Shown piece after piece: positions 8,270-17,716 of a stretch of DNA of 64,000 bases. The notes below the pieces were generated by a model. That model ran no database searches. It saw only the letters and a list, made by a program, of their open reading frames with translations, and was not told the DNA's origin. The first letter of the stretch is position 1, and each line of letters begins with the position of its first letter. The stretch is from contig NZ_LT576451.1 of NCBI RefSeq assembly GCF_900086645.1, positions 2,294,001 to 2,358,000 on the forward strand, written 5' to 3'. The DNA comes from Curtobacterium sp. 9128. GTDB lineage: Bacteria > Actinomycetota > Actinomycetes > Actinomycetales > Microbacteriaceae. The position numbers and the translations under genes are program-made.

Positions 8270-8276
8270 GACCACT

Positions 8277-8282
8277 AGCCTA
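8277..8282 (-). promoter_or_regulatory. Candidate -10 box of a leaderless promoter (nadE)
   Basis: TAGGCT on the minus strand, 7 nt before the ATG at 8269. Confidence 0.55.
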
Positions 8283-8330
8283 TTGAGCACGGCCGTCGTA
8301 CGGCCGTGGTGGAACGCGGAAAGGGCGTGC

Positions 8331-9668
8331 ATGGACAAGCAGACGGACTTCGTGCTCCGCACCATCGAGGAGCGGGGCATCAAGTTCATCCGACTCTGGT
8401 TCACGGACGTCATCGGGACCCTGAAGTCGGTGGCGATCGCCCCGGCAGAGGTCGAGGGGGCGTTCGCCGAGGGGATCGGTTTCGACGGCTCCGCGATCGA
8501 GGGCCTCAGCCGCTCCTACGAAGCCGACGTGCTCGCACACCCGGACCCCTCGACGTTCCAGATCCTGCCGTGGCGCGGGGAGATCGACCCGACCGCGCGG
8601 ATGTTCTGCGACATCGCGACGCCGGACGGCCAGCCCGCCGTCGCCGACCCCCGCAACGTCCTCAAGCGCACGCTGGCGCGGGCGAGTGAGCGCGGGTTCA
8701 CGTTCTACACGCACCCCGAGATCGAGTTCTACCTGCTGAAGGACCGCGACTGGAAGGACGGCGGCCCGAAGCCCGTCGACCAGGCCGGCTACTTCGACAA
8801 CGTCCCCGGCGGCAGCGCCCACGACTTCCGTCGTCGCGCCGTCCGCATGCTCGAGGACCTCGGCATCTCGGTGGAGTTCAGCCACCACGAAGCCGGCCCC
8901 GGCCAGAACGAGATCGACCTCCGTTACGCCGACGCGCTGACGATGGCGGACAACATCATGACGTTCCGCACCGTGGTGAAGGAAGTCGCGATCGAGCAGG
9001 GCGTCTACGCGACGTTCATGCCGAAGCCGATCTCCGGGCAGCCCGGCTCCGGCATGCACACGCACGTGTCGCTGTTCGAGGGCGACCAGAACGCGTTCTA
9101 CGAGCCCGGCGGCGAGTACCAGCTCTCCCCGACGGCGAAGCAGTTCATCGCGGGCCTGCTCAAGCACGCGCCGGAGATCACGGCGGTCACGAACCAGTTC
9201 GTGAACTCGTACAAGCGGCTCTGGGGCGGCGACGAGGCCCCCTCGTTCGTCACGTGGGGCCACAACAACCGCTCGGCCCTGGTGCGCGTCCCGCTGTACA
9301 AGCCGAACAAGGGCCAGTCGTCGCGCGTCGAGTACCGCGGCATCGACTCGGCGGCGAACCCGTACCTGGCGTACTCGCTCATCCTCGCCGCCGGACTCAA
9401 GGGCATCGAAGAGGGCTACGAGCTCCCGGCGGAGGCCGAGGACAACGTCTGGAGCCTCAGCGACTCCGAGCGCAAGGCCCTCGGGTACGCGCAGCTCCCG
9501 GCGAGCCTCGATCACGCGCTGTCGCTGATGGAGGACTCCGAGCTCGTCGCCGAGACGCTGGGCGAGCAGGTGTTCAACTACGTGCTCCTCAACAAGCGGC
9601 AGGAGTGGAAGCGGTACCGCGACCAGGTCACGCCGTTCGAGCTCGACACCAACCTGGGGATGCTCTAG
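8331..9668 (+). CDS. glnA2: Glutamine synthetase-like protein, GlnA2 type
   Basis: A 445-residue glutamine synthetase fold protein of the GlnA2 type found in actinobacteria next to glnE. Beta-grasp residues GIGFDGSAIEGLSRSYEAD and catalytic-barrel motifs HPEIEFYLL, HHEAGPGQNEIDLRYAD, GSGMHTHVSLFE and NNRSALVRVP are present. The site that carries the adenylylated tyrosine in regulated type I enzymes (NLYDLP) reads DNVWSLSDSE here, with Trp374, so GlnE control is unlikely. GlnA2 relatives in streptomycetes act on polyamines rather than ammonia, so the substrate is open. Start ATG 8331 follows a GGAAAGG ribosome site; glnE begins 6 nt after the stop. Confidence 0.93.
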   Translation: MDKQTDFVLRTIEERGIKFIRLWFTDVIGTLKSVAIAPAEVEGAFAEGIGFDGSAIEGLSRSYEADVLAHPDPSTFQILPWRGEIDPTARMFCDIATPDGQPAVADPRNVLKRTLARASERGFTFYTHPEIEFYLLKDRDWKDGGPKPVDQAGYFDNVPGGSAHDFRRRAVRMLEDLGISVEFSHHEAGPGQNEIDLRYADALTMADNIMTFRTVVKEVAIEQGVYATFMPKPISGQPGSGMHTHVSLFEGDQNAFYEPGGEYQLSPTAKQFIAGLLKHAPEITAVTNQFVNSYKRLWGGDEAPSFVTWGHNNRSALVRVPLYKPNKGQSSRVEYRGIDSAANPYLAYSLILAAGLKGIEEGYELPAEAEDNVWSLSDSERKALGYAQLPASLDHALSLMEDSELVAETLGEQVFNYVLLNKRQEWKRYRDQVTPFELDTNLGML

Positions 9669-9674
9669 CAGGAG

Positions 9675-12626
9675 ATGACCGGCAGGACGAAGACGTCGCG
9701 TTCCGAGTTGGCCCGGCTGGGCTTCGCGGAGCTCTCCGAGACGCTCGAGCGTCTGGCCGACCTGGAGGCCCGGTTCGGCTCCGACATGCGGCTGCCGGTC
9801 AGCGAGCGGCCGGGGCTCTGGGAGTCCACGGCCGATCCCGACGGCGCGCTCCGGCGCATCGAACGGCTCATGGAGAACCACCCGGACGAGGTCAGGGCCG
9901 TCCTGGCGGACGACGACGCCACCGAGCGGTTCGTCCGCCTGCTCGGGGCCTCGGTCGGTCTGGGGGACTTCCTCCAGCGCCGCCCCGCCGAGCTCGCACT
10001 GCTCCTCGACCCGGTCACCGCGCCCTGGTCGCAGCAGGAGTACACGGCGTCCCTGACCGAGGCGGTCGACGGCGGCACGGGTGAGGACGCCCGGCTGCGG
10101 CTCCGGGTGCGCTACCGACGGCACCTGGCGCAGATCGCCCTGTTCGACGTCCTGCACCCGTCCCCGACGAGCGCGTTCCCGGCCGTCGCCGCCGGGCTCG
10201 CCGACCTCGCGGGCGCTGCGCTCGACGTCGCCGTGGACGTCGCCAGGCGAGAGGTCCCGTTCTCCGAGGCCGACGTCGCCGCCACCCCGCTCGCCGTCAT
10301 CGCGATGGGCAAGGCCGGTGCGCGGGAGCTCAACTACGTCAGCGACGTCGACGTCATCTTCGTGACCGAGGCGACGGACACTGTCGACACCGACAAGGCC
10401 GTCCGGATCTCCACCCGCATCGCGATCGCCGCGACGCACGTGATCACCGACCTCGCCGTCGAGCCGGCGCTGTGGGAGGTGGACGCCAACCTGCGGCCAG
10501 AGGGCAAGGACGGCGCGCTCGTCCGGACCCTCGACTCGCACGTGGCGTACTACGAGCGCTGGGCCAGGGAGTGGGAGTTCCAGGCGCTGCTGAAGGCCCG
10601 CGCGATCGCGGGCACGCCGGACCTCGGGGAGCGCTACGTCGCGGCGGTCGCGCCGTTCGTGTGGAACTCGTCGAAGCGGCCGGGGTTCGTCGAGTCCGTG
10701 CAGCGCATGCGCGAGCGCGTGACCGACAACATCCCGGACGCCGAGGTCGACCGGCAGCTCAAGCTCGGACCGGGGGGCCTGCGCGACGTCGAGTTCACCG
10801 TGCAGCTCCTGCAGCTGGTGCACGGCCGCGACGACGAGAGCGTCCGCGTGCGCTCGACACTCGAGGCCATGGACGCCCTCACCGCGGCCGGGTACGTCGG
10901 ACGACCGGAAGCCGCACGCTTCGGCCCCGACTACGCCCTGCTGCGGGTCCTCGAGCACCGGATCCAGCTGCGGCGGCTGCAGCGGACGCACATGATGCCC
11001 GCGGACGAGGACGAACTCCGGGTCCTCGCGCGCTCGAGCGGCGTCGCGACGTCCGCGAGCGCGCTGGAGACCCGCTGGCGTGCCGTCAAGCTCGAGGTCC
11101 GCGGCCTGCACGAGCGGCTCTTCTACCGCCCGCTGCTGTCCGCCGTGGCCGCGTCCGACGGTGACATCGTCCTGACCAACGACCAGGCGCGGGACCGCCT
11201 CGGTGCGATCGGCTTCGTCGACCCGGACGGTGCGTTGGCGCACATCCGCGCGCTCACGCCTGGCACGTCGCGTCGTGCGACCATCCAGCGGAACCTGTTG
11301 CCGGTGCTGCTCCGGTGGATGGCAGAGGGCCCGGCACCCGATCGCGCGCTCCTGGCGTTCCGCCGGTTGAGCGACACCCTGGGGGAGTCCAGCTGGTTCC
11401 TCCGCATGCTCCGCGACTCGTCAGGCGCCGCGCACAGCCTGACGACCGTCCTGTCCGAGTCCGCGTTCCTGTCCGGGCTCCTCGAACGCTTCCCCGAGGC
11501 GGTGGCCTGGCTCGACGAACCCGAGTCGCTCCTGCAGCCGCGACCGATCGCGTCCCTGCTGTCCGAGGTGCGCGCGACCACGGCGCGGCACGGCGACGAC
11601 GTGGCAGCGGCGTCGTCCCTGATCCGGTCGATCCGCCGGCGCGAGACGCTGCGGCTCGGGATGGCGGCCGCGCTCGGCAGGCTCGACGTCGACCAGCTCG
11701 GGCCCGCCCTCAGCGACATCACCGAGGCGACGCTGACCGGCGCGCTCGACCTGGCACGACGCGACGCTCCGGACGACCTGGAGTTCGGCATCATCGCGAT
11801 GGGACGGTACGGCGGGCGCGAGCTCGGGTTCGGGTCCGACGCCGACGTCCTCTACGTCTACCGCGCGCCCGAGGGCACGGGTGAGGCCGCCTCCCGTGCG
11901 GCACAGGTGATCGTCCGCGAGCTCAACCGCCTCACCGACGACGCCATCTACCCGTTCGACCTCGACATCGACCTGCGTCCGGAGGGCAAGAACGGCCCGG
12001 TGGTGCGCACCCTCGAGTCCTACGGCGCCTACTACGCCCGCTGGTCGCTCACGTGGGAGGCACAGGCGCTCCTCCGTGCCAGGGGTGCCGTCGGGGACGA
12101 GCAGCTCCTCCGCGACTTCGAGCACCTCGCTGACCGCACCAGGTACCCCGAGCACATCGAGGAGCGCGAGGTCCGCGAGGTCCGTCGCATCAAGGCCCGC
12201 GTGGAGTCCGAGCGGCTGCCCCGCGGTGCGGATCCGGCGCGCCACCTGAAGCTCGGTCGCGGGTCGCTCAGCGACGTGGAGTGGTTCGTCCAGCTCCTGC
12301 AGCTCCAGTACGCCCTCTCCGTGCCGGCGCTCCGCACGACGTCGACGCTCGACGCCCTGGACGGAGCCGTCGCCGAGGGACTCGTCGCGGCCGAGGACGG
12401 GGAACGTCTCGCCGCAGCGTGGCGGTTCGCGTCGAGGACCCGCAGCGCGCTCGTGCTGTGGTCGGGCAAGACCACTGACGTGCTCCCGGTCGACCGCATC
12501 CAGCTCGAGGGTGTCGCGCGGTTGATGGAGTACCCGCCGGGGTCGGCGACGCAGCTCGAAGAGGACTACCTCGGCGTCACCCGACGTGCTCGACAGGTGT
12601 TCGAGCGCGAGTTCTACGGCGCCTGA
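9675..12626 (+). CDS. glnE: Bifunctional glutamine synthetase adenylyltransferase/adenylyl-removing enzyme
   Basis: A 983-residue GlnE, full length for the family. It carries two nucleotidyltransferase-fold domains: the N-terminal (deadenylylating) one with KAGARELNYVSDVDVIFV near residue 215 and the C-terminal (adenylylating) one with GRYGGRELGFGSDADVLYVY near residue 710. Each is followed by the helical glnD/PII-uridylyltransferase-like linker (LKLGPGGLRDVEF; LKLGRGSLSDVEW). It tunes glutamine synthetase GlnA activity by modifying its tyrosine. Its substrate gene glnA lies about 6 kb away on the other strand. The GCAGGAG sequence abuts the ATG with no spacer, so translation is probably coupled to glnA2, or the start could differ by a few codons. 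Confidence 0.96.
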   Translation: MTGRTKTSRSELARLGFAELSETLERLADLEARFGSDMRLPVSERPGLWESTADPDGALRRIERLMENHPDEVRAVLADDDATERFVRLLGASVGLGDFLQRRPAELALLLDPVTAPWSQQEYTASLTEAVDGGTGEDARLRLRVRYRRHLAQIALFDVLHPSPTSAFPAVAAGLADLAGAALDVAVDVARREVPFSEADVAATPLAVIAMGKAGARELNYVSDVDVIFVTEATDTVDTDKAVRISTRIAIAATHVITDLAVEPALWEVDANLRPEGKDGALVRTLDSHVAYYERWAREWEFQALLKARAIAGTPDLGERYVAAVAPFVWNSSKRPGFVESVQRMRERVTDNIPDAEVDRQLKLGPGGLRDVEFTVQLLQLVHGRDDESVRVRSTLEAMDALTAAGYVGRPEAARFGPDYALLRVLEHRIQLRRLQRTHMMPADEDELRVLARSSGVATSASALETRWRAVKLEVRGLHERLFYRPLLSAVAASDGDIVLTNDQARDRLGAIGFVDPDGALAHIRALTPGTSRRATIQRNLLPVLLRWMAEGPAPDRALLAFRRLSDTLGESSWFLRMLRDSSGAAHSLTTVLSESAFLSGLLERFPEAVAWLDEPESLLQPRPIASLLSEVRATTARHGDDVAAASSLIRSIRRRETLRLGMAAALGRLDVDQLGPALSDITEATLTGALDLARRDAPDDLEFGIIAMGRYGGRELGFGSDADVLYVYRAPEGTGEAASRAAQVIVRELNRLTDDAIYPFDLDIDLRPEGKNGPVVRTLESYGAYYARWSLTWEAQALLRARGAVGDEQLLRDFEHLADRTRYPEHIEEREVREVRRIKARVESERLPRGADPARHLKLGRGSLSDVEWFVQLLQLQYALSVPALRTTSTLDALDGAVAEGLVAAEDGERLAAAWRFASRTRSALVLWSGKTTDVLPVDRIQLEGVARLMEYPPGSATQLEEDYLGVTRRARQVFEREFYGA

Positions 12627-13132
12627 CCTCCGCCCGACACGCCCGGGATGTCGATCTCGTCGCGAAGGTGACATGTCGTCGAAGGTTAATTCCTCGTGTC
12701 GCCGGTCGTCCCCCGAAATCGGACGTCTTGTACCCCTCTCAGCAACGGATGGTGCGCCGTTACCGTGCTGTGACGAAGCGTGCGGCAGACCGCAGCGCGC
12801 AGTGCGGGGTCGGTCCGCGACCCGCCCGGTGACCATGCTCTGAACTGGGCTTTCGCGGCGACGCGATCCGGGTCTCCCGTCTGCTCGTCCACACCGTCGG
12901 GGTGACCGGCGGGGTGAAAGCAGTCCGCACATGTGCTGACAGCAACCGAGGGGACAGGAGGAGTGCGCCCGGAGGGGGACTTCGGTGTACCCCGTAACGT
13001 GCTCGTAACGCCCCCGGACGGGGGACACGTTGCACCGGTCGCCTCGGAGATGCGTCAATGGGTCTCACCCGAACCGACCCCCGATTTCCCGATGGCGCGG
13101 AATCACCACCCCGAACGTTGAAGCAGGGATCG
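12627..13132 (+). other. 506-nt noncoding region upstream of the exopolysaccharide operon
   Basis: No convincing gene: frames here lack ribosome sites and codon bias. The stretch is less GC-rich in its first third (AAGGTTAATTCCTCG near 12682). Near 12994-13009 there is an 11-bp-spaced direct repeat GTAAC-GTGCTC-GTAAC, followed by a small hairpin of CCCCCGG/CCGGGGG type near 13010-13025. It probably holds the promoter, operators and a leader for the GT2 operon; I could not assign a -35/-10 pair. Confidence 0.45.
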
Positions 13133-14776
13133 ATGTTCACCTTCATTCTGCAGATCAGGCAGATGGTCGACGGACACCCCGAGTTCTACCTCTTCGCCGT
13201 GTACTCCGCGGTGATCTGGTTGCTCTGGTTGCTCAAGGTCGTCCTGTCCGCCCGTTACCGCCCCTTCACCGGCACCTACGTCGGGACGACGAGCGTCGTC
13301 GTCCCCGTCGTGGACGAGCCACTCGACCTCTTCCGGGACGTCATCGGCCGCATGGTCGAGCAGCGCCCCGGCGAGATCATCGTCGTGATCAACGGCAAGA
13401 GGAACGAAGCGCTCGAGGAGGTCTGCGAGGAGTTCGCCCCACTCGTCCGCTGGACCCACACGCCGATCCCCGGCAAGCGCAACGCCGTCAAGGTCGGCAC
13501 CGAGATGTCGAACGGGGACATCACCGTCCTCGTCGACTCGGACACGGTGTGGACCCCCGGCACACTCGAGGAGCTCCTCAGGCCGTTCGCCGACGAGTCC
13601 GTGGGCGGTGTCACCACCCGGCAGCGCATCCTCGAGCCGGAGCGCTCGTGGATCACCCGTTGGGCGGACTGGCTCGAGAACTCGCGTGCGCTCTACTCGA
13701 TGCCCGCACAGAGCGTCCTCGGACAGATCGGCTGCCTGCCCGGCCGCACGATCGCGTTCCGCCGGAACATCCTGATGCGCGTCATGGACCGCTTCATGCA
13801 CGAGAAGTTCATGGGCGTCTTCCTCGAGGTCTCGGACGACCGCACGCTGACGAACCTCACCCTCAAGGAGGGCTACCGGACGGTCTACCAGTACACGTCG
13901 CTCGTGTACACGGACGCTCCGCTGCAGGTGAAGAAGCTCTTCAAGCAGCAGCTCCGCTGGGCCCGTGGCTCGCAGTACAACACGCTGCGCATGATGCCGT
14001 GGATGCTCGGTCACGCACCCGTGCTGGCGCTGTTCTTCATCACGGACATCATCCTGCCGTTCATGCTCTTCGGCGTGATCGCCGGCTGGATCTACCGCGC
14101 ACTCACCGGCCAGGGGGAGAACCTCTACCAGGGGATCCTGCACCAGTACGGATTCTCGACTGGCTTCATCTACGTCGCGGCACTCATGGTCGTGTCCAGC
14201 GTCCTGAGCATGGCGATCCGGCAGATGCGGCACCTCGCCGAGAAGCCGAGCGACTTCTTCCGGCTGCCGATGTTCATCATCGTGTCGACGTTCTTCCTCA
14301 TGCCGATCCGCCTCATCGGCTTCTTCCGGCTCGCCCACGCCAGCGGCTGGGGGACCCGTGCGGGGGCCTACGCCGGTGGTCCGATGGAAACCGACCCGGC
14401 GCAGCCGCAGGCCGTCGCCACCCAGACGCCGGTCAGCCCGATCGACCGTGCTGCCGGGTACACGACGGCGGACGCCGGGGCGCATGCCGCGCTGACCGAC
14501 GACCAGCTGGCGGCGGACCGGGCCTTCGACGACCTCTTCGGGCCGAACGCCCGTGGACTCGACGGCCTCGACGTCACCACCAACTCGACCTCGACGGTCC
14601 TGGCGACCCGGCGCTCGGCGGCAGCCGCGGCAGCGCCGGCGGCAGCCGCGGCAGCGCCGACGGCTCCGGCCGCAGCGGCGAAGCCCAGCAAGGTCCGTCG
14701 GTACAACCCCTACGCGGCGATCCCGTACTGCATCGGGATCGCGATCTTCGCCCTGGAGGCTCTCACCATTGTCTGA
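13133..14776 (+). CDS. Membrane-bound processive family 2 glycosyltransferase (polysaccharide synthase)
   Basis: A 547-residue integral membrane GT2 synthase of the hyaluronan/cellulose/Cps3S class, which polymerises and extrudes a beta-linked glycan from UDP-sugars. One membrane helix (residues ~18-40) precedes the catalytic domain with VVPVVDEP, the DSD motif (135-137), SDDR (234-237) as the acceptor/catalytic-base region and QQLRWARGS (272-280) giving QxxRW. At least three membrane helices follow to ~residue 430. Residues ~440-525 are an Ala/Pro-rich disordered segment with an internally duplicated Ala tract, then a last helix at the C terminus. ATG 13133 follows AGCAGGGA. Its stop overlaps the TTG start of the next gene. 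Confidence 0.88.
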   Translation: MFTFILQIRQMVDGHPEFYLFAVYSAVIWLLWLLKVVLSARYRPFTGTYVGTTSVVVPVVDEPLDLFRDVIGRMVEQRPGEIIVVINGKRNEALEEVCEEFAPLVRWTHTPIPGKRNAVKVGTEMSNGDITVLVDSDTVWTPGTLEELLRPFADESVGGVTTRQRILEPERSWITRWADWLENSRALYSMPAQSVLGQIGCLPGRTIAFRRNILMRVMDRFMHEKFMGVFLEVSDDRTLTNLTLKEGYRTVYQYTSLVYTDAPLQVKKLFKQQLRWARGSQYNTLRMMPWMLGHAPVLALFFITDIILPFMLFGVIAGWIYRALTGQGENLYQGILHQYGFSTGFIYVAALMVVSSVLSMAIRQMRHLAEKPSDFFRLPMFIIVSTFFLMPIRLIGFFRLAHASGWGTRAGAYAGGPMETDPAQPQAVATQTPVSPIDRAAGYTTADAGAHAALTDDQLAADRAFDDLFGPNARGLDGLDVTTNSTSTVLATRRSAAAAAAPAAAAAAPTAPAAAAKPSKVRRYNPYAAIPYCIGIAIFALEALTIV

Positions 14777-16289
14777 CCTCTTCCGTTCCACCAGTTCGTG
14801 GTGGGCACCATCGAGCAAGCACGCCAAGCGCACGGCCGTGGGGACGACCGCGATCGTGGTGGCGCTCGGCCTCATCACGTGGTCGGTGTGGATCTCGCCG
14901 TCCAGCCCGGTCTCGACGGCGGTGCACCACGCCCTCGGCGTCAAGACCTCCCAGGAGAAGGCCGTCGACGCCGAGGCGCTGCAGGCCAAGCTGACCGCGG
15001 CCCAGAAGCAGATCTGGAAGCTCGAGGGGCAGCTCAAGTCCTCGACCGCCCAGTCCGGCTCCCGCGGCGACCAGGTCGCGCAGCTCAAGGCCCAGATCGC
15101 CTCGCTGCAGTCCGCGCTCGGGTCCGCGAAGGCACAGGCGGCAGCCGGGTCGAAGTCCGGTTCCGGGTCGACCGGATCCGGCTCCTCCGGTTCGGGCTCC
15201 TCCGGCTCCTCCGGGTCCGGCACGCACAACGCCTCGACCGGCCACGGCGTCACGAACCCGAACACCGGTCCCTCGAAGGACCCGAACCCGACGACCCCGG
15301 TCGCGGTCCCGTCCAAGGCAGACATCCTGAACCAGCCCACGCGCTGGTACGGCCTCTACACCGCGCAGTCGCCCTTCAACTGGTCCGAGTACGACCAGGT
15401 GTCCCAGCAGGTCGGCAAGGCCACGAACATGGTCGGGTTCTTCCAGGGCTTCGACCAGGACTTCAACGCGAACGCCGTCCAGCGTTCGTGGGCCAACGGT
15501 CGCCTGCCGATGATGACGTGGGAGTCGGCACCCGCGCAGACCGGCAACGACGAGAAGTACGTCGCCGGGTACACGAACAAGGACATCATCGACGGCAAGT
15601 TCGACGCGTACTTGACCAAGTACGCCCAGGCGCTCCAGGCGAACGGGCAACCGATGGTCATCCGTCTCGACCACGAGATGAACGGCTCCTGGTACAACTG
15701 GTCCGAGGGCGATGCCCAGCAGAACGCCGCCGGTTCCTACGTGAAGATGTGGCAGCACGTGCACGACGTGTTCCAGGCCAACGGCGCGAACGACTACGTG
15801 GTGTGGAACTGGGCGCCGAGCCGCATCGACAAGCTCGGCAACGCGAAGTACCAGACGCTCGACTACATGAAGAACTACTACCCGGGCGCGGACTACGTCG
15901 ACTGGGTGGGCATGTCTGGCTACTACCGCACCGCCTCGGAGACGCCGTCCTTCGCGAACACCTTCGGTGCGACCGTCGGGCAGCTCCGTCAGGTGGCACC
16001 CGGGAAGAAGATCCTCCTCAGTGAGATCGGCGCCACCGAGACCGGCACGACCGTGTCCAACGGGCAGAAGTCGAAGTGGATCACGTCCCTGTTCGACGCG
16101 CTGGCCGATCCCGCGAACGACGACATCATCGGCTTCTCGTACTTCAGCGAGACCGCCACGACCGTCGTCGACGGTGTCCGCTCGACCAACGACTGGCGAC
16201 TCAACTCGCGCTCCGACAGCCTCCAGGCCTTCGTGGACGGCATCAAGCGCACCGACATCAACTTCGACCTGCAGGAGGTAACCCAGTGA
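14769..16289 (+). CDS. Membrane-anchored GH26-family glycoside hydrolase
   Basis: A 506-residue protein beginning at TTG 14769, 9 nt after GGAGG and 8 nt inside the GT2 gene. A membrane helix (residues ~22-42) is followed by a coiled coil (~65-125), a Gly/Ser linker (~128-151) and a catalytic domain (~188-500) on the outside. The domain matches GH26: acid/base Glu303 in RLDHEMNGSWYNW and nucleophile Glu419 in ILLSEIGATE, plus VVWNWAPS. GH26 enzymes cleave beta-1,4-mannans and related glycans. Its place between a synthase and a sugar-nucleotide dehydrogenase suggests it trims or releases the polymer made by the operon. Substrate is inferred only. Confidence 0.87.
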   Translation: MSDLFRSTSSWWAPSSKHAKRTAVGTTAIVVALGLITWSVWISPSSPVSTAVHHALGVKTSQEKAVDAEALQAKLTAAQKQIWKLEGQLKSSTAQSGSRGDQVAQLKAQIASLQSALGSAKAQAAAGSKSGSGSTGSGSSGSGSSGSSGSGTHNASTGHGVTNPNTGPSKDPNPTTPVAVPSKADILNQPTRWYGLYTAQSPFNWSEYDQVSQQVGKATNMVGFFQGFDQDFNANAVQRSWANGRLPMMTWESAPAQTGNDEKYVAGYTNKDIIDGKFDAYLTKYAQALQANGQPMVIRLDHEMNGSWYNWSEGDAQQNAAGSYVKMWQHVHDVFQANGANDYVVWNWAPSRIDKLGNAKYQTLDYMKNYYPGADYVDWVGMSGYYRTASETPSFANTFGATVGQLRQVAPGKKILLSEIGATETGTTVSNGQKSKWITSLFDALADPANDDIIGFSYFSETATTVVDGVRSTNDWRLNSRSDSLQAFVDGIKRTDINFDLQEVTQ

Positions 16290-17704
16290 GTGCTCCCAAG
16301 AAGAACGCGGACAGCCGCCCGGCCCCCGTCATCAGCGTCATCGGCACCGGCTACCTCGGCGCCACCCACGCGGCCGCCATGGCCGAGATGGGCTTCGAGA
16401 CCATCGGCGTGGACGTCGACCCCGCCAAGCTCGCGGCGCTGTCCGCCGGCGAGGTCCCGTTCTACGAGCCCGGGCTGCCCGAGCTCATCACGAAGCACGT
16501 CGCGAGCGGCAAGCTCCGGTTCACGGCGGACATCGCCGAGGCCGTGGCAGCTGCCGACGTCCACTTCGTGTGCGTCGGCACCCCGCAGAAGGCCGGCTCC
16601 CACGCCGCGAACCTCGCCTACGTCGAGAGCGCCACGCGTGGGGTCGCGGAGAACCTCACCCACCCCGGCCTGATCGTCGGCAAGTCGACCGTCCCCGTCG
16701 GCACCGCAGCGCGGCTCCGTGGCATCGTCCGCGAGTTCACGCCGAGCGGGATCACCGCCGAACTCATCTGGAACCCCGAGTTCCTCCGCGAGGGCAAGGC
16801 CGTCGAGGACACGCTCCACCCGGACCGCCTGGTCTGGGGCGGCGCGTCCGCTGCGGCCGACGCCGTCATCCGCGAGGTCTACGCCGCACCGATCAGCGAG
16901 GGCACCCCGGTCATCACGACGGACCTCGCCACCGCCGAGCTCGTCAAGGTCAGCGCGAACGCGTTCCTGGCCACGAAGATCTCGTTCATCAACGCGATCT
17001 CCGAGATGTGCGCCATCACCGGTGCCGACGTCACGACGCTCGCGGACGCCCTCGGGCACGACGCCCGCATCGGTCGCAAGTTCCTGAACGCCGGGCTCGG
17101 CTTCGGAGGCGGCTGCCTCCCGAAGGACATCCGTGCGCTCATGTACCGCGCGAACGAGATCGGTGCCGGGCAGGTCGTCGGCCTCATGCAGCAGGTCGAC
17201 GAGATCAACATGGGCCAGCGTCAGCGGGTCATCGACATGGCGATCGACTCCGCCGGCGGCTCGGTCCTGAACCGTCGCATCGCGGTCATCGGCGCCGCGT
17301 TCAAGCCCCTCACCGACGACGTGCGGGACTCGCCGGCGCTCAACGTCGCCGCCGCCCTGCACCTCCGTGGCGCTCAGGTCACGCTGTGGGACCCCGAGGC
17401 GATGGACACGGCCAAGCGGTCGTTCCCGACGCTCAGCTACACCGCGTCGATGCCCGAGGCCCTCGAGGGTGCGGACATCGTGCTCGTGCTCACCGAGTGG
17501 GACGACATCATCGGCGCAGATCCCGCGGTGCTCGGCGAGCTCGTCGGACGCAAGGTCGTCATCGATGCGCGCAACTGCCTCCCGGTCGAGAACTGGGTCA
17601 AGGCGGGCTGGACCGTCCGTTCCCTGGGACGGCCCACTCCGATCGCGGGTGCACCCGTGAGCGTCGCCGCGGGGACGAACGACACGTTGGCCACGAGCCG
17701 CTAG
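16286..17704 (+). CDS. ugd: UDP-glucose 6-dehydrogenase
   Basis: A 472-residue member of the UDP-glucose/GDP-mannose dehydrogenase family that makes UDP-glucuronate (or a related uronate) with two NAD+. The NAD-binding loop is VIGTGYLGATHA, the uridine/sugar-binding segment includes NPEFLREGKAVEDTL, and the catalytic cysteine lies in GFGGGCLPKDIRAL. The C-terminal domain has the second nucleotide-binding block (IAVIGAAFKPLTDDVRDSPA). GTG 16286 overlaps the GH26 stop as GTGA and follows AGGAGG, so all three genes are translationally coupled. Family resemblance cannot distinguish UDP-Glc from GDP-Man with certainty. Confidence 0.93.
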   Translation: MSAPKKNADSRPAPVISVIGTGYLGATHAAAMAEMGFETIGVDVDPAKLAALSAGEVPFYEPGLPELITKHVASGKLRFTADIAEAVAAADVHFVCVGTPQKAGSHAANLAYVESATRGVAENLTHPGLIVGKSTVPVGTAARLRGIVREFTPSGITAELIWNPEFLREGKAVEDTLHPDRLVWGGASAAADAVIREVYAAPISEGTPVITTDLATAELVKVSANAFLATKISFINAISEMCAITGADVTTLADALGHDARIGRKFLNAGLGFGGGCLPKDIRALMYRANEIGAGQVVGLMQQVDEINMGQRQRVIDMAIDSAGGSVLNRRIAVIGAAFKPLTDDVRDSPALNVAAALHLRGAQVTLWDPEAMDTAKRSFPTLSYTASMPEALEGADIVLVLTEWDDIIGADPAVLGELVGRKVVIDARNCLPVENWVKAGWTVRSLGRPTPIAGAPVSVAAGTNDTLATSR

Positions 17705-17716
17705 TCGCCGCAGCAG

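Noticed and set aside
8280..11243. 987-residue open frame on the minus strand
   Set aside because: It lies antisense to glnA2 and glnE, whose conserved motifs are unambiguous; long antisense frames are expected in DNA this GC-rich. It has no domain.
13058..13132. 25-residue N-terminal extension of the GT2 synthase from an earlier ATG
   Set aside because: The extra residues are charged and shadow-like, and a good ribosome site precedes the ATG at 13133, which starts right before the first membrane helix.
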